DNA from: Planctomycetia bacterium
GTDB lineage: Bacteria; Planctomycetota; Planctomycetia; Pirellulales; UBA1268
Direction: 5' to 3'
Assembly: GCA_026401035.1 (NCBI GenBank)
Contig: JAPLNR010000062.1
Location: 62,001-126,000, forward strand
Length of the DNA: 64,000 nucleotides
This document shows, in pieces, positions 26,633 through 34,772 of this stretch. The translations under genes were made by a program, and so were the position numbers. Each line of letters opens with the position of its first letter. The first letter of the stretch is position 1. The notes below the pieces were generated by a model that saw nothing but the letters and a program-made list of their open reading frames with translations, ran no database searches and was not told the DNA's origin.

Positions 26633-27154
26633 TTACTCCGCGGAAATCGACCCGGCCGAAGCGGTGTCCCCGGCCGTCCCCTCCATCATAGGTTCCGCGG
26701 GAGGTCCGGGGTAGGCATGGTAGAGCATCAGGTAGATGACAACACCCGTCACCGAGACATACAGCCAAATCGGCAGCGCGATCCTGCCCAGGCGGCGATG
26801 CGCTGCCCACCGGCCCCGCAACGCGAGCACGAACATTGAAATGGCCAGGACGGGCACGGTGACCGCCAGCAGGATGTGCGAGATCAGGATCGTGAAGTAG
26901 ACCGTTCGCGCCGCCCCCTGCCCCGCGAACGGCACATGACCCACCAGGTAGTGATAGGTGAGGTAGCAGGCCAGGAAAACCGTGGAAACGAGGAAGGCCG
27001 CGACCATCGCGGCCCGGTGGGCCCGCCAGTTGCCACGGCGGATGAACACCCAGCCGGCGATCAGCAGCAGCGTGGCCAGTGCGTTGAGCACCGCGTTGGT
27101 CGTGGCCAGGGGATGAACGCCAAAGATCGTCGGGATGGAAACCGGTGGCATCAC
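26633..27154 (-). CDS. DUF420 family membrane protein (CtaM-like)
   Basis: A 173-residue protein with five membrane helices and the DUF420 pattern: NAVLNALATLLLIAGWVFIRRG, then AFLVSTVFLACYLTYHYLVG with conserved histidines, then ARTVYFTILISHILLAVTVPVL. In Firmicutes CtaM, a DUF420 protein, is needed for haem-copper oxidase activity. Its place right after SCO (ATGA overlap at 27151-27154) supports an oxidase assembly role here. Confidence 0.85.
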   Translation of the reverse strand: MMPPVSIPTIFGVHPLATTNAVLNALATLLLIAGWVFIRRGNWRAHRAAMVAAFLVSTVFLACYLTYHYLVGHVPFAGQGAARTVYFTILISHILLAVTVPVLAISMFVLALRGRWAAHRRLGRIALPIWLYVSVTGVVIYLMLYHAYPGPPAEPMMEGTAGDTASAGSISAE

Positions 27155-27840
27155 GGAGCGGATTCCTTTGCTGGGGCTGCGTCATCCTCGGCGAGCACCT
27201 CCCGGATCAGTTTCTTGAGCAGATCGACGCGGTCGGGCTGCAGCAGATGGTAACTGCCGCGGAGCCGGCCCTGCCTGTCGAAGACAACGCCGCGTTCGGA
27301 GTGCACGCCCACCTCGGCCGGCAGGAAAAATGAACTGTTGGCGACATCCTTGATAACGGCGATGTCACCGGTGAGAAACTTCCAGCGCTCGGGGTTCGCC
27401 TCGAACCGGTCGGCATACCGTCGCAGCACGTCGGGCGTGTCGTTCTCTGGGTCGCAGGTGAGGCTGACGGCGACAAAATCGGGAACGTCGATCTCGCGCA
27501 GGATGTCGGCGATCGCCTGGTTCTCGCGAAAGCACGGACCGGGGCAGTTCGCGAAGAAGATCGCCCCCAGCCAGACTTTGCCCGCGAGGCTCTCGGAATC
27601 GAACGGTTTCCCCTGCTGGTCGGTAAGCGCGAACGGCTTCGCCGGCGCCCCCGGCTCGACCCGCTCCGCCGCCGGCAGCGGCAACTCGGGCTGCTTTTCC
27701 ACGAGCGGCCGATCGATCGCCCGCTCCGGCGTTTTTTGACAGCCGGCCGCGAGCAGAATCACGAAGCCTGCGACCAGAGCCAACAGACAAGGGCCAGGAC
27801 GAACCACGGAGCTACAAACCTCGGGAGATCGAAATTTCAT
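27151..27840 (-). CDS. SCO1/SenC copper chaperone lipoprotein
   Basis: A 229-residue lipoprotein (LAAGC, Cys near 33) with a thioredoxin-like SCO fold. The copper-binding CxxxC is FANCPGPC and the distal histidine is in GVHSERGVVFD. SCO proteins deliver copper to, or reduce, the CuA site of oxidase subunit II, which is encoded further upstream in the same cluster. The start codon lies next to a segment resembling one end of the 107-bp repeat family. Confidence 0.88.
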   Translation of the reverse strand: MKFRSPEVCSSVVRPGPCLLALVAGFVILLAAGCQKTPERAIDRPLVEKQPELPLPAAERVEPGAPAKPFALTDQQGKPFDSESLAGKVWLGAIFFANCPGPCFRENQAIADILREIDVPDFVAVSLTCDPENDTPDVLRRYADRFEANPERWKFLTGDIAVIKDVANSSFFLPAEVGVHSERGVVFDRQGRLRGSYHLLQPDRVDLLKKLIREVLAEDDAAPAKESAP

Positions 27841-27859
27841 AGGCTCGTCGAACTTCCAC

Positions 27860-28168
27860 CAGTCCGCCTCCTCAGCATCAGGAGTCGCATGTGATGAATG
27901 TTATACGGCTCACACTTGAATCTTGCGAGTTTCGCTGGTCGGGGCTCCCCACGCCCCGTCGCCGGACGTTCGCTGCGGGCATCCTGCCCTGCGCTCACTC
28001 GATGCCGGCTGCGCTTACGGCATCCTGCCTTCGCTTGCCGCCAACGCCGGCTCCCGGGGCATGGACAACCCCTCCTTGACCCTCGTTCAGCAGGAGCAGC
28101 TCGTGCGCGAGCATCAAGTGTGAGTCGTATGAGTCCCAACGCTCCAGATGCTGAGGAGACGGTCGGGG
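27860..28168. mobile_element. Approx. 310-bp element with long imperfect inverted repeats
   Basis: The 474-base gap between the SCO and subunit IV genes (27841-28314) holds two long arms facing each other. Left: CTCCTCAGCATCAGGAG at 27868-27884 and ATACGGCTCACACTTGA at 27903-27919. Right: their near-exact reverse complements at 28142-28158 and 28114-28130. The interior (about 190 bases) is GC-rich, contains two copies of GCATCCTGCC and no convincing gene. It looks like a MITE-type insertion or a large RNA hairpin. The rest of the gap (28169-28314) shows nothing clear. Confidence 0.6.
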
Positions 28169-28314
28169 GAACGCGCAGGAGCCGCAGACAATTGCGACTC
28201 ACGAGCGACTGGCCATTGTCCGAGAGCCTCCTGTAGCAATTTCCGCGGCGACGAGCATTTCACCGCCGGCTCACAATCCGGCCCCAGAGCACCTCTCCGC
28301 AGCGTGATGAACTG

Positions 28315-28803
28315 CTAATGCGCCACCGGGTCCGCCAGCAGTTTCGACTCCGCGGCCTGCTCGAGCAGGCGCACGTCCGACGGGCGAGCCATGTGGAGGG
28401 CGCGTTCCTGGGCCACCATGCGGTTCCGCAGGCCGATGTCCGGAATGAGCATGATCGCGAGGAAGATCGCCATCATCGCGGCGGGAATCGTGAGCACGTA
28501 TTTCCAATTGGCCTCCCAAAAGACGTGCATGAAGAAAACGACCACGAGCATCGCCTTCGTGCAGGAGACGGCCATCATGAACGCCCAGCCAACCTGCGGC
28601 TCGTTACGCCACGGCCAGTAGGGTGAGTAGGTGAAGAAGGAGAGCGTCGTCAGCCCGCAGAGGGCGAGAAACACGAGCATGTATTTTCCGATGCCGCCGT
28701 GGCCGTGGTCGTTCTCGCCGTGTGGGCCGTGGCCGTCGTCGTGCTCGGGGATGTCGCCCGGCCGCGTGATCGGGCCATGCGCCTGGGAATCGTGATCGCT
28801 CAT
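28315..28803 (-). CDS. ctaF: Cytochrome c oxidase subunit IV (CtaF-type)
   Basis: A 162-residue protein with a His/Asp/Gly-rich N-terminus (about 1-35) and three membrane helices (about 38-56, 72-94, 100-120), the third preceded by FFMHVFWEANWKY. This matches the prokaryotic COX4 family, where a VxxFMH segment is characteristic. The ATG at 28803 gives a compact start; an in-frame codon 84 bases upstream would run into subunit III. It stabilises the oxidase core. The histidine-rich N-terminus might bind metal. Confidence 0.85.
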   Translation of the reverse strand: MSDHDSQAHGPITRPGDIPEHDDGHGPHGENDHGHGGIGKYMLVFLALCGLTTLSFFTYSPYWPWRNEPQVGWAFMMAVSCTKAMLVVVFFMHVFWEANWKYVLTIPAAMMAIFLAIMLIPDIGLRNRMVAQERALHMARPSDVRLLEQAAESKLLADPVAH

Positions 28804-28850
28804 GGAAAGCCTCGGAACAAATCGGATGAAATCAGAACAGGCGGTTTGAA

Positions 28851-29822
28851 TCAGAACAGGTAGAGCAGCGGGAAGAGAAAAATCCACACAAGATCGACGA
28901 AATGCCAGTAAAGACCGGCGTTTTCGATCATGCCGGCCCGCTTGGGCCCGAGATTATAGAGCAGCAGGATTGCGAACACGATCAGGCCGACGAGCACGTG
29001 GATGGCATGGAAGCCGGTCAGGAAAAAGTAGGTGCTGGCCCACATGTTGCCGCCCGGAATGACGGCCGGGAGTTTGAGCCAGGGAAAGGTGTCGTTGAGG
29101 CCGTGGCTGCCATGGCCCCCCGCCCCGCCATGGCTGTCGGTGCCCTCCGCGGGCAGCGGCATCACCTGGTCGGCGACGACGGCGAGGTCGAACGGCTGCT
29201 GATCGGGGCTCAGCACCATCTGCCGCACCTGTTTGAGCCGGCGGCGGGCCGAGACCTCGTCCGGGGTGAGCTTGTCTTCCGGCGTGTCGTCGAGTTCCTT
29301 CAGACGGTCGATCATCGCCGGCTCACCGAGCCGAGCCCGCACGGCCGAGCCGTAGTAGAGGTCGGGCTTCTCGAAAACACGGCTGCGGGGCGACCACGGG
29401 TAGATGCCGTGGGAAAACTTCGCCTGGTATTCGTAGCCCTTCACGCCGAGGAACAGCGTGCCGAGCAGAAGCGTGGCGACCATCCAGAGTTTCGCGAGCC
29501 GCGGCTTGTTGGCCCGGGCCATCTCCAGTGCGAGCACGATTGTGACGCTGGAGCAGATCAGCACGAACGTGTTGAAGGCGCCGATCGGCTCGCTCAGGTG
29601 CACGTGGTGCGGCTTGGGCCAGACGGCCGCCCCGAAGCGGAGCACAACGTAACTGCCAAGCAGCGCCGCGAAGAACATGATCTCCGTCGAAAGGAACAGC
29701 CACATGATGAGTTTGCCGCGGGTGAGCGGCAGACCGGGCTGGTATTGCAGGACGGGACCGTGGTGGCCGTGACCGTGATCGTCGGCGTGACCATGCGGGA
29801 GCGAGGCGGCGGAAGCGTTCAT
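28851..29822 (-). CDS. ctaE: Cytochrome c oxidase subunit III with a large insertion
   Basis: A 323-residue haem-copper oxidase subunit III. The family regions [22 protein letters not shown] and [21 protein letters not shown], and the end [18 protein letters not shown], are all present. Relative to typical five-helix subunits (about 200 residues) it has an extra extramembrane block of about 110 residues (roughly 128-238) between helices, charged and ending in a His/Gly stretch, plus a His-rich N-terminus. It lies between haem O synthase and subunit IV genes. Confidence 0.92.
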   Translation of the reverse strand: MNASAASLPHGHADDHGHGHHGPVLQYQPGLPLTRGKLIMWLFLSTEIMFFAALLGSYVVLRFGAAVWPKPHHVHLSEPIGAFNTFVLICSSVTIVLALEMARANKPRLAKLWMVATLLLGTLFLGVKGYEYQAKFSHGIYPWSPRSRVFEKPDLYYGSAVRARLGEPAMIDRLKELDDTPEDKLTPDEVSARRRLKQVRQMVLSPDQQPFDLAVVADQVMPLPAEGTDSHGGAGGHGSHGLNDTFPWLKLPAVIPGGNMWASTYFFLTGFHAIHVLVGLIVFAILLLYNLGPKRAGMIENAGLYWHFVDLVWIFLFPLLYLF

Positions 29823-29852
29823 GGGCGTTTCAGGACCGAGGGCTGGAGGAAT

Positions 29853-30854
29853 CTAACGGGGCTGGCCAAACACGACCGCGGCCGTGAGCAGGGCCAGGAG
29901 GACACCGAGCGAAACGAGCAGCAGCGTGCGGGCCGAGGCGTCGTCGCGGCGGACGGCGAACCGGATCGAGGCACCACAATAAACGATTGCCGCGACCGCC
30001 GCTGCCAGAAACAGCCGGATGCTGCCGGAGGGAACCGCAAGCACGAGGCTTACCGGTACCATCGCCAGGGCCGCCGCGAGCGCCTGTCCCGAGGCCCGCA
30101 GGCCGCTGGGATCGTCGACGGTGAGCATTCGCAGGCCGGCCCGGGCATATTGCCCGCGGTAGAGCCAGGCGATCGCCATGAAGTGGGGAAACTGCCAGAG
30201 ATAGAGCACCGTCGCCAACGCCGCCGCGGTGAGCGTGCCGGAGGCATCGCCGCCGGCGAACCGGGCCGGTCCGTCGGCCGCGAGCCAGCCGATGCCCACT
30301 GGCAATGCCCCGGCGACGGCGCCGACGGCCGTGTTGAGCGGCGAGCGTTTCTTCATCGGCGTGTAGACGAGCACGTAGAGAAGCCAGGTGGCCACGGCGG
30401 CGGCAGCCGGCGGCCAGCCCCTGGCGAGCGAACCCGCCGAGAGCACGATCGTGGCCGCCCCGGCCCCGAGCAGCACGGCCGTCAGCACGGCAGCCGTGAA
30501 GACCGTCATTCTGCCGGCCGCGATCGGTCGGCGGGCCGTGCGGGGCATCAGGCGGTCGGTGTCGCGCTCGAGAATCTGGTTGGCGATGCTGGAACTGGCG
30601 GCGACGAGCGCCGTACCCACGAGCAGCCAGAGCAGTTGCCCCAGATGCGCGGGGCGTCCGGCCGTCAGCCACATGGCCGTGACGACCGTCGCGAGAACCA
30701 TGATCGCGATCCGCGGCCGAACCAGTTGCGAGATGTCGGTCGAGAGGGAGGCGAGGGCCTCCACGGCTGGGCCGTCGCCGGCTGCTGGCGAGGCGACGGC
30801 GACCGCGGGCAATGCCTGTCGGATCGCGCCGGAGCGGGAATCGAGCGGCGTCAT
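29853..30854 (-). CDS. ctaB: Protohaem IX farnesyltransferase (haem O synthase)
   Basis: A 333-residue UbiA-family prenyltransferase. The first Asp-rich motif is NQILERDTDRLMPRTARRP and the second region is YTPMKKRSPLNTAVGAVAGALP, with LYLWQFPHFMAIAWLYR, all diagnostic for CtaB/CyoE. It converts haem B to haem O. The ATG at 30854 overlaps the ctaA stop (ATGA), fixing the start; the frame stays open far upstream but that part is antisense-type shadow within ctaA. Confidence 0.95.
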   Translation of the reverse strand: MTPLDSRSGAIRQALPAVAVASPAAGDGPAVEALASLSTDISQLVRPRIAIMVLATVVTAMWLTAGRPAHLGQLLWLLVGTALVAASSSIANQILERDTDRLMPRTARRPIAAGRMTVFTAAVLTAVLLGAGAATIVLSAGSLARGWPPAAAAVATWLLYVLVYTPMKKRSPLNTAVGAVAGALPVGIGWLAADGPARFAGGDASGTLTAAALATVLYLWQFPHFMAIAWLYRGQYARAGLRMLTVDDPSGLRASGQALAAALAMVPVSLVLAVPSGSIRLFLAAAVAAIVYCGASIRFAVRRDDASARTLLLVSLGVLLALLTAAVVFGQPR

Positions 30855-31864
30855 GCGTAGGCCCTTTCCGGCCGGCCGTCGCGCGGAGGCCGCGGCTGCA
30901 GGGCAACACGCGTTCCGCGGCCGGCAAACAACCCCGTCGCGATCGCCAGCGCCACGGCTACGCCGAGAATCAGCATGCCGAGCACCACGTGGCCGGTGAT
31001 CACGGCCGCACCGCCCGCGCTGCGGGCAGCGAGCGGCTCGGAAGGCATCCATGCGGCCGGCAGCCAGCCCGAGGGGATTCCCCAGGAGACGAACCACGCG
31101 CCAATGCCGAGGGCGACCTGACAGCAGACGAGTCCGGCGATCGCCAGCGACCAGCGCCGCGCCCCCGGGGAGGCCTGGCCGCGACAGCAGACGGCGGCGG
31201 CAAACGCCAGTGCCATGACGGCCACGGCGCCGAAGACATGGATCGCGACGAGCCACCGAAACGTCGCTGGTGCGACCGTCGCCACGTCGAGATGCCGCAA
31301 CTGCGCACCCGCGACGAGCTGCACGTATGCGGCCCCGAGCAGGCCAAGCGACACCCGTGATTCGATGGACGGACCGGTCGCCGCCGACGTGCCGTTCCGG
31401 CCGGTGAGGGCCGCGATCGCAACGGCCACGGCGAAGAACAGCGGGCCCGTGCAGGCATGGACCTTGGCGACAGTCTTGTCGTCGAGCAGCACCCGGGCCC
31501 CGCCGAGCAGCCCCTGCAGGACGACCAGGAGCACCGCCGCGACGACGAGCCCTCGCACGGTGCTCTTCAGTGACGCCTCTTTGGGCGACTGCAGCCAGAC
31601 GACGGCGGCGAGTGCGAGCGTGATCAGGCCGACCAGCGCGCCGAGCAGCCGGTGGCCGTGCTCGAGAAACAGGTCCCACGGCCCCCAGAACCACTCGGCG
31701 AAGGGAAACAGAAACATGTTGTGGCCATACGTCGCCGGCCAGTCGGGCACCGCCATCGCCGCGTCGTAGGTCGTCACGAGCGCCCCGAAACAGAGCAGCA
31801 CCGCCGTCGCCCCGACGAGCAGGCAGGCGACGAGATGGGGCACGTTGAGGGAGCGATGGATCAT
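30851..31864 (-). CDS. ctaA: Haem A synthase
   Basis: A 337-residue, eight-helix COX15/CtaA-type protein. Conserved features include VVTTYDAAMAVPDWPATYG near helix 1, FLEHGHRLLGALVG, and further His pairs in VHACTGPLFFAVA, VAIHVFGAVAV and GHVVLGMLI. It oxidises haem O to haem A. The ATG at 31864 was chosen; the 120 bases of open frame upstream lie partly in the 107-bp repeat element and give no signal-like or conserved residues. Confidence 0.9.
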   Translation of the reverse strand: MIHRSLNVPHLVACLLVGATAVLLCFGALVTTYDAAMAVPDWPATYGHNMFLFPFAEWFWGPWDLFLEHGHRLLGALVGLITLALAAVVWLQSPKEASLKSTVRGLVVAAVLLVVLQGLLGGARVLLDDKTVAKVHACTGPLFFAVAVAIAALTGRNGTSAATGPSIESRVSLGLLGAAYVQLVAGAQLRHLDVATVAPATFRWLVAIHVFGAVAVMALAFAAAVCCRGQASPGARRWSLAIAGLVCCQVALGIGAWFVSWGIPSGWLPAAWMPSEPLAARSAGGAAVITGHVVLGMLILGVAVALAIATGLFAGRGTRVALQPRPPRDGRPERAYA

Positions 31865-31919
31865 GGACGGGCAGTCTGCCTGAACGCCGAGGTTTTCAGA
31901 ACGAGTTCGGAAAGGCGAA

Positions 31920-32026
31920 GGGATCGGCTGAAGCTCGACGAGCGTTGGAGATTTCGCCCGCTCGGGGCTGGAATCGCCACACACGGTCCCGCGAAATATC
32001 CCCGCGAGGAGACTTCTGCCGATCCC
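31920..32026 (-). mobile_element. 107-bp MITE-like element, copy A
   Basis: A 107-bp element between ctaD and ctaA. Its ends are terminal inverted repeats of about 14 bases (GGGATCGGCTGAAG / GGGATCGGCAGAAG). A second copy of identical length lies at 49457-49563 on the other strand, about three-quarters identical by eye. It encodes nothing and is too short to be autonomous. Confidence 0.75.
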
Positions 32027-32077
32027 TGAGCCGGGTTGGGCTACCAGGCGTATCGATTCGCATTCAGGGAAATCCTG

Positions 32078-33901
32078 CTAGTGAGCGGCGCCAGCAGCGG
32101 CCAACGCTGCGGCGTTCGGCGGATCGGTCTGCATCAGGTGATCCTTCTCCATGCCCGGCACCGAATACTCGTAGGGACCGCGGTACACCACCGGCTGGAA
32201 GTCGAAATTGCCGTGGCCCGGCGGACTCGGGGCCGTCCACTCGAGCGTGTTGGCATTCCACGGATTCCGGCCCGCCACGGGACCGAAGAACATGCTCCAG
32301 AAGAAGTTGACCGCGAAGATGATCTGCGAGGCGACCATCCCGATCGCGCACCAGGTCATGAAGGCGTTCAGCGGTTGCAGGTGATGAAACGTCTCGTAGT
32401 GGTAGGCGTCGGCCAGCCGCCGCGGAAACCCGACGGCACCGAGAATGTGCATCGTGAAGAAGGTGCCGTTCATGAAGACGAACGTCAGGAAGAAATGCGC
32501 CTTGCCCCAAAATTCGTTCATCGTGCGGCCGAACATCTTCGGGAACCAATAATAGATGCCCGCCCACACGCCCATCGCGGTGCCCGCGAAGAGCACGTAG
32601 TGAAAGTGCGCCACGATGAAGTAGGTGTCGTGGATGAAGATGTCGACCGGCGTGGCGGCCATGAAGATGCCCGAGAGGCCGCCGATGATGAACATCGACA
32701 CGAACGACAACGCGAAGAGCATCGCCGTCGTGAACTGGATCTTGCCGCCCCAGACGGTGCCGAGCCAATTGAAGGTTTTCACGGCGCTGGGCAGGGCGAT
32801 CATCATTGTCGACACCATGAAGGTGATGCCGAGGGCGGGGTTCATGCCCGAGATGAACATGTGGTGGCCCCAGACGATGAAGCCGAGCCCTGCGATGCCG
32901 GCGATCGAGTAGACCATCGGCCGGTAGCCGAAGAGCGGCTTTCGGGCAAACGTGGTCATGATGTCGCTCACCATGCCCATCGCCGGCAGGATCATGATGT
33001 AGACCGCCGGATGGCTGTAGAACCAGAAGAGATGCTGCCAGAGGAGCGGCTGGCCGCCACCGGTGGCCTGCATCGCGTTATTGACGATGTTGCCCTCGGG
33101 GGAGAAGAAGCCCGTACCGAGCGTGCGGTCGGCCAACTGCATGAAGCCGGCGGCCGTGAGCACCGGCAGCGCGAAGGCCTGCAGGATGGCGGTGATGAAC
33201 ATCGCCCAGATCGTCATCGGCAGGCGGAACATGGTCATGCCCGGAGCCCGCATGAGGATGATCGTCGTCATATAGTTGACGCTGCCGAGCATCGACGAAA
33301 CGCCCACCATCGTCAGCCCGATGAGCCAGAGCGTCTGCCCCCAGCCGGCACCGGGCGAGGAGGCGACGTTGGTCGAGAGCGTCGGGTAACTCGTCCAGCC
33401 GCTGGAGGCGGCGCCACCCTCGACGAAGAAGCTCGCACCGAAGGCGAAGAACGCCGGCCACATGAACCAGTAGGAGAGCATGTTGAGCGTGGGAAAGGCC
33501 ATGTCGTCGGCCCCGATCATCAACGGAATCAGGAAGTTTCCGAAGGCGCCCGCGAGGATCGGAATGATCACCAGGAAGATCATCACGGTGGCGTGCATCG
33601 TGAAGAGCATCGTGTAGAACTCGGGGGCCATCTGGCCGCCCTGCTGGGCGAACAACTTGCCGAGCACCGGCACGTCGGACCACGGCCAGGCGATCTGCCA
33701 GCGGACGGCGAGCGCGAGGAGGCCGCCGATCAGAAACCAGACCAGCGTCGAGAAGAGGAACTGCAGGCCGATGACCTTGTGGTCCTTCGAGAAGACATAG
33801 GTCGACAGAAACTCGGCGATCGGTCGCGGCTTTCGGGCCGGCCTGCCGAGACCGGTGGCCGTGGGCTGGGTGAGCGTGGGCGAGGTGGTGGCAAGGCTCA
33901 T
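32078..33901 (-). CDS. ctaD: Cytochrome c oxidase subunit I, A2 type
   Basis: A 607-residue, twelve-helix catalytic subunit. Ligands: H103 and H434 for the low-spin haem, H432 for the high-spin haem, H297/H346/H347 for CuB, with Y301 of HPAVY as the expected crosslinked tyrosine. The D-channel end reads YSHP (295-298) instead of the Glu-containing motif of A1 enzymes, so this is an A2-type haem-copper oxidase. The K-channel lysine is present (K375, in AVKTFNW). It reduces oxygen to water while pumping protons. Confidence 0.97.
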   Translation of the reverse strand: MSLATTSPTLTQPTATGLGRPARKPRPIAEFLSTYVFSKDHKVIGLQFLFSTLVWFLIGGLLALAVRWQIAWPWSDVPVLGKLFAQQGGQMAPEFYTMLFTMHATVMIFLVIIPILAGAFGNFLIPLMIGADDMAFPTLNMLSYWFMWPAFFAFGASFFVEGGAASSGWTSYPTLSTNVASSPGAGWGQTLWLIGLTMVGVSSMLGSVNYMTTIILMRAPGMTMFRLPMTIWAMFITAILQAFALPVLTAAGFMQLADRTLGTGFFSPEGNIVNNAMQATGGGQPLLWQHLFWFYSHPAVYIMILPAMGMVSDIMTTFARKPLFGYRPMVYSIAGIAGLGFIVWGHHMFISGMNPALGITFMVSTMMIALPSAVKTFNWLGTVWGGKIQFTTAMLFALSFVSMFIIGGLSGIFMAATPVDIFIHDTYFIVAHFHYVLFAGTAMGVWAGIYYWFPKMFGRTMNEFWGKAHFFLTFVFMNGTFFTMHILGAVGFPRRLADAYHYETFHHLQPLNAFMTWCAIGMVASQIIFAVNFFWSMFFGPVAGRNPWNANTLEWTAPSPPGHGNFDFQPVVYRGPYEYSVPGMEKDHLMQTDPPNAAALAAAGAAH

Positions 33902-33929
33902 GGGAAAATTCTCCTTCGTACGGCGTTGA

Positions 33930-34730
33930 TCAATTTTGGGCGACCGCTTCGGCCGGTTCGGGCTCGGGCTGCGTCGCCTCCTGCCGGGCGTACATCGTCT
34001 CGAGCCAGCGGTCGAAATCCTCGCGCGACTCGATCGTGATCCGCCCCTTCATCTTGTAGTGGCCCCAGCCGCAGAGCTCGGCACAGACGATGTCGAACTG
34101 TCCGGTTTCAGTGGCCTTGAACCAGACCGGGATCTTCATGCCCGGCACGGCGTCCTGCTTGATCCGCAGATTGGGCAGGAAGAAGCTGTGCAGCACGTCC
34201 ATGCTCTTGAGCTGTACGAGGACGTCTTCGTCGACGGGCACGTGCAGGTCGTTCACGAGGAAGAGATCGTCGCCCGTGCCGAGCGTGCCGTCGCGGCCGG
34301 GGTACCGCAGCCGCCACTCGAACTGTCGCGCGACCACCTCCACCGTAGGGGCCATCACGGGACGCCGCATCTTGACGTCGGCCCAGGTGTTCATCTGGTA
34401 GATCGCCAGGAAGAGGAGCGTGGCCGCGGGCACGATCGTCCAGACCACCTCGAGCGTGTGACTGCCATGGATGTAGGTGGCCGGTCGCGAATTCTTGGCG
34501 GCGTCGTACTTCCAGAGAAACCAGAAGAGCGCCACCTCCGTGGCGATGAAGACGACGCCCGTGAGCGCCAGGATGAAATAGAACAGGCTGTCGATCGCCT
34601 GGCCGTGCTCCGACACGTCCTTTGGCAGCCAAACGTCGATCGCGGGCGCGATGGCGAACGTCGCCACGCCGAGCACGGGCACGGCGAGAAACAACAGGCT
34701 CCAGAAGATTCCTGACAAACGGCTGCCCAC
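33930..34730 (-). CDS. ctaC: Cytochrome c oxidase subunit II (CuA)
   Basis: A 266-residue protein with two N-terminal membrane helices (about 8-28 and 45-70) and a periplasmic cupredoxin domain. The CuA site is visible: His in VLHSFFLPNLRIKQD and the cluster CAELCGWGHYKM. VARQFEWRLRYPG is the conserved aromatic region for electron entry. No cytochrome c domain is fused, so electrons probably come from the separate dihaem or multihaem proteins of the same cluster. It lies 28 bases before ctaD. Confidence 0.95.
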   Translation of the reverse strand: MGSRLSGIFWSLLFLAVPVLGVATFAIAPAIDVWLPKDVSEHGQAIDSLFYFILALTGVVFIATEVALFWFLWKYDAAKNSRPATYIHGSHTLEVVWTIVPAATLLFLAIYQMNTWADVKMRRPVMAPTVEVVARQFEWRLRYPGRDGTLGTGDDLFLVNDLHVPVDEDVLVQLKSMDVLHSFFLPNLRIKQDAVPGMKIPVWFKATETGQFDIVCAELCGWGHYKMKGRITIESREDFDRWLETMYARQEATQPEPEPAEAVAQN

Positions 34731-34772
34731 GACGATGATCTCCTCTGAAAATCTGTTTGCTGGTGGCGGTGC

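Noticed and set aside
26622-27185. Extension of the small CPNC protein upstream through the DUF420 gene
   Set aside because: Out-of-frame reading of the DUF420 gene; the signal peptide begins at ATG 26621.
28902-30860. 652-codon plus-strand frame across ctaE and ctaB
   Set aside because: Antisense shadow; its composition (Glu/Arg/His/Gly) mirrors the hydrophobic genes opposite.
30855-31694. N-terminal extension of ctaB through ctaA
   Set aside because: Out-of-frame reading of ctaA; the ATGA overlap at 30851-30854 fixes the ctaB start.
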